Positions 14,863-15,581 of a stretch of 15,581 nucleotides of DNA are shown piece by piece. The DNA lies in the NCBI GenBank assembly GCA_028287885.1, contig JAQBOT010000245.1, positions 1 through 15,581 of the forward strand. The letters are read 5' to 3'. Below the pieces are notes generated by a model. That model was not told where the DNA came from and searched no databases. It saw nothing but the letters and a program-made list of their open reading frames with translations. This stretch comes from Pedobacter sp. (GTDB lineage Bacteria; Bacteroidota; Bacteroidia; Sphingobacteriales; Sphingobacteriaceae). Position numbers and translations under genes: made by a program. Position 1 is the stretch's first letter, and each line of letters begins with the position of its first letter.

Positions 14863-15581
14863 ATGAAAATAAGCTCAAACCAATTCAAATTAACGATCCC
14901 CAGGACTAAGATAATTAAGTTAACTCTTCTATGCTTATTAAGCTTTTTGTTCTTGTTATCATGGAAACGGTCTGTTGGTATGGAAGTAGATGTACCTACT
15001 ATAAAGGCGGGGAGATCTAAAATAACAGGAAGGATAATAAGTCCGAATGAAACAAACAAGGATAGCATTTTTGTCACTATTGGTGTTCCGATGCCGATAT
15101 CGGGAGAGTATGCTAAATACTATGTGCTAGTTGATCGATCAGGGAAATTCTCTATTGATGTTAATGCTGAAACAGATGTTTCTCTTATAGGTTTATCCTC
15201 GAGTTTAAATCCATATAAGTCACTTGTGATTAAATTGACAAATGGTGGTGTTACAAACATTGATGTTGCTTATAATTCAGATTTTGACATTGAAAATCTT
15301 GACGTTACGCCTATGGGTATGACGCAAAATGATATGACCAGAGGGATGGAAGTCGTTTATAAGATGATTGCATATAGGCCGGATAGGGTACCGGAACCCT
15401 TGTATGCAAAAAGTACCGATTATTTTCTGAATCATGCTAAAAATACAATATTGGAAAGATTACAGATTTTGAATAGTGATACACTGATATCAAAAGAACT
15501 GAAAGGAGTTCTGTCTAAAGATTTCCGTTTATTGCTATATAATGCGCATGTGTTTGATTACGAAGGAGAGATGCTTCTTAA
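14863..15581 (+). CDS. Exported protein of uncertain family, N-terminal part
   Basis: The frame starts at ATG 14863 and is open for 239 codons to the window edge. A basic start and hydrophobic stretch (about 18-34, IKLTLLCLLSFLFLLSW) indicate a signal peptide or membrane anchor. Then comes a beta-rich region (about 50-145) with SKITGRIISPNETNKDSIFV and VDRSGKFSIDVNAETDVSL. This looks like the N-terminal beta domain found before thioredoxin domains in Bacteroidota TlpA-like proteins. After about 155 the sequence turns helical (MEVVYKMIAYRPDRVPEPLY onward). No CxxC motif is inside the window, so the TlpA suggestion is only a guess from layout. Low GC and codon use match the receptor and kinase genes rather than the aldo/keto reductase pair. 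Confidence 0.65.
   Translation, partial: MKISSNQFKLTIPRTKIIKLTLLCLLSFLFLLSWKRSVGMEVDVPTIKAGRSKITGRIISPNETNKDSIFVTIGVPMPISGEYAKYYVLVDRSGKFSIDVNAETDVSLIGLSSSLNPYKSLVIKLTNGGVTNIDVAYNSDFDIENLDVTPMGMTQNDMTRGMEVVYKMIAYRPDRVPEPLYAKSTDYFLNHAKNTILERLQILNSDTLISKELKGVLSKDFRLLLYNAHVFDYEGEMLL

Overview
The window looks like a piece of a Bacteroidota chromosome, most likely Sphingobacteriaceae (Pedobacter or Mucilaginibacter-like). This rests on a TonB-type receptor with a carboxypeptidase-like N-terminal domain, TAnnTTTG-type -7 boxes, weak or absent Shine-Dalgarno sequences, and the styles of the LTA-synthase-like and histidine kinase proteins. The genus is inferred from protein character only.

Layout. 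(1) 1-2130 is the left part of an IS21-family element, transcribed leftward. Its istA and istB are each broken by an in-frame stop codon, and its outer end is an array of about seven related repeats. (2) At 2131 the element abuts, in frame, the C-terminal part of an S41-family peptidase gene, which it appears to have split. (3) 2845-4850 holds a pirin and a luciferase-like flavin oxidoreductase on the + strand. (4) 5045-6942 holds an aldo/keto reductase followed 8 nt later by an AraC-type regulator. (5) 6946-7425 is a gap with decayed coding sequence, including an apparent aldo/keto reductase remnant. (6) 7426-9846 is a TonB-dependent-receptor-like outer-membrane protein. (7) 9860-12561 (minus strand) is a tight three-gene operon: a five-helix membrane protein resembling the N-terminal half of LTA synthases but without the sulfatase domain, an OmpR-type response regulator, and a sensor histidine kinase. 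(8) 12981-13967 encodes a member of the helical family linked to hypermodified-thymine pathways (5-hmdU-DNA-kinase helical domain / aGPT-PPlase). It converges on an AlkB-like 2-oxoglutarate dioxygenase at 13978-14619. (9) 14863 to the end is the N-terminal part of an exported protein of uncertain family.

The strongest regulatory signal is a shared promoter architecture. The receptor gene and the membrane-protein/two-component operon both carry two TTCnGAAT boxes at exactly 11-bp spacing, and both place a TAnnTTT-type -7 box exactly 7 nt after the second box. That is the pattern expected of an OmpR/PhoB-type regulator, so the response regulator encoded here probably controls both its own operon and the receptor. 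This would make 7374-12611 one sensing-and-uptake module. The second idea worth testing is a base-modification or repair link between the helical-domain protein and the adjacent AlkB-like dioxygenase.
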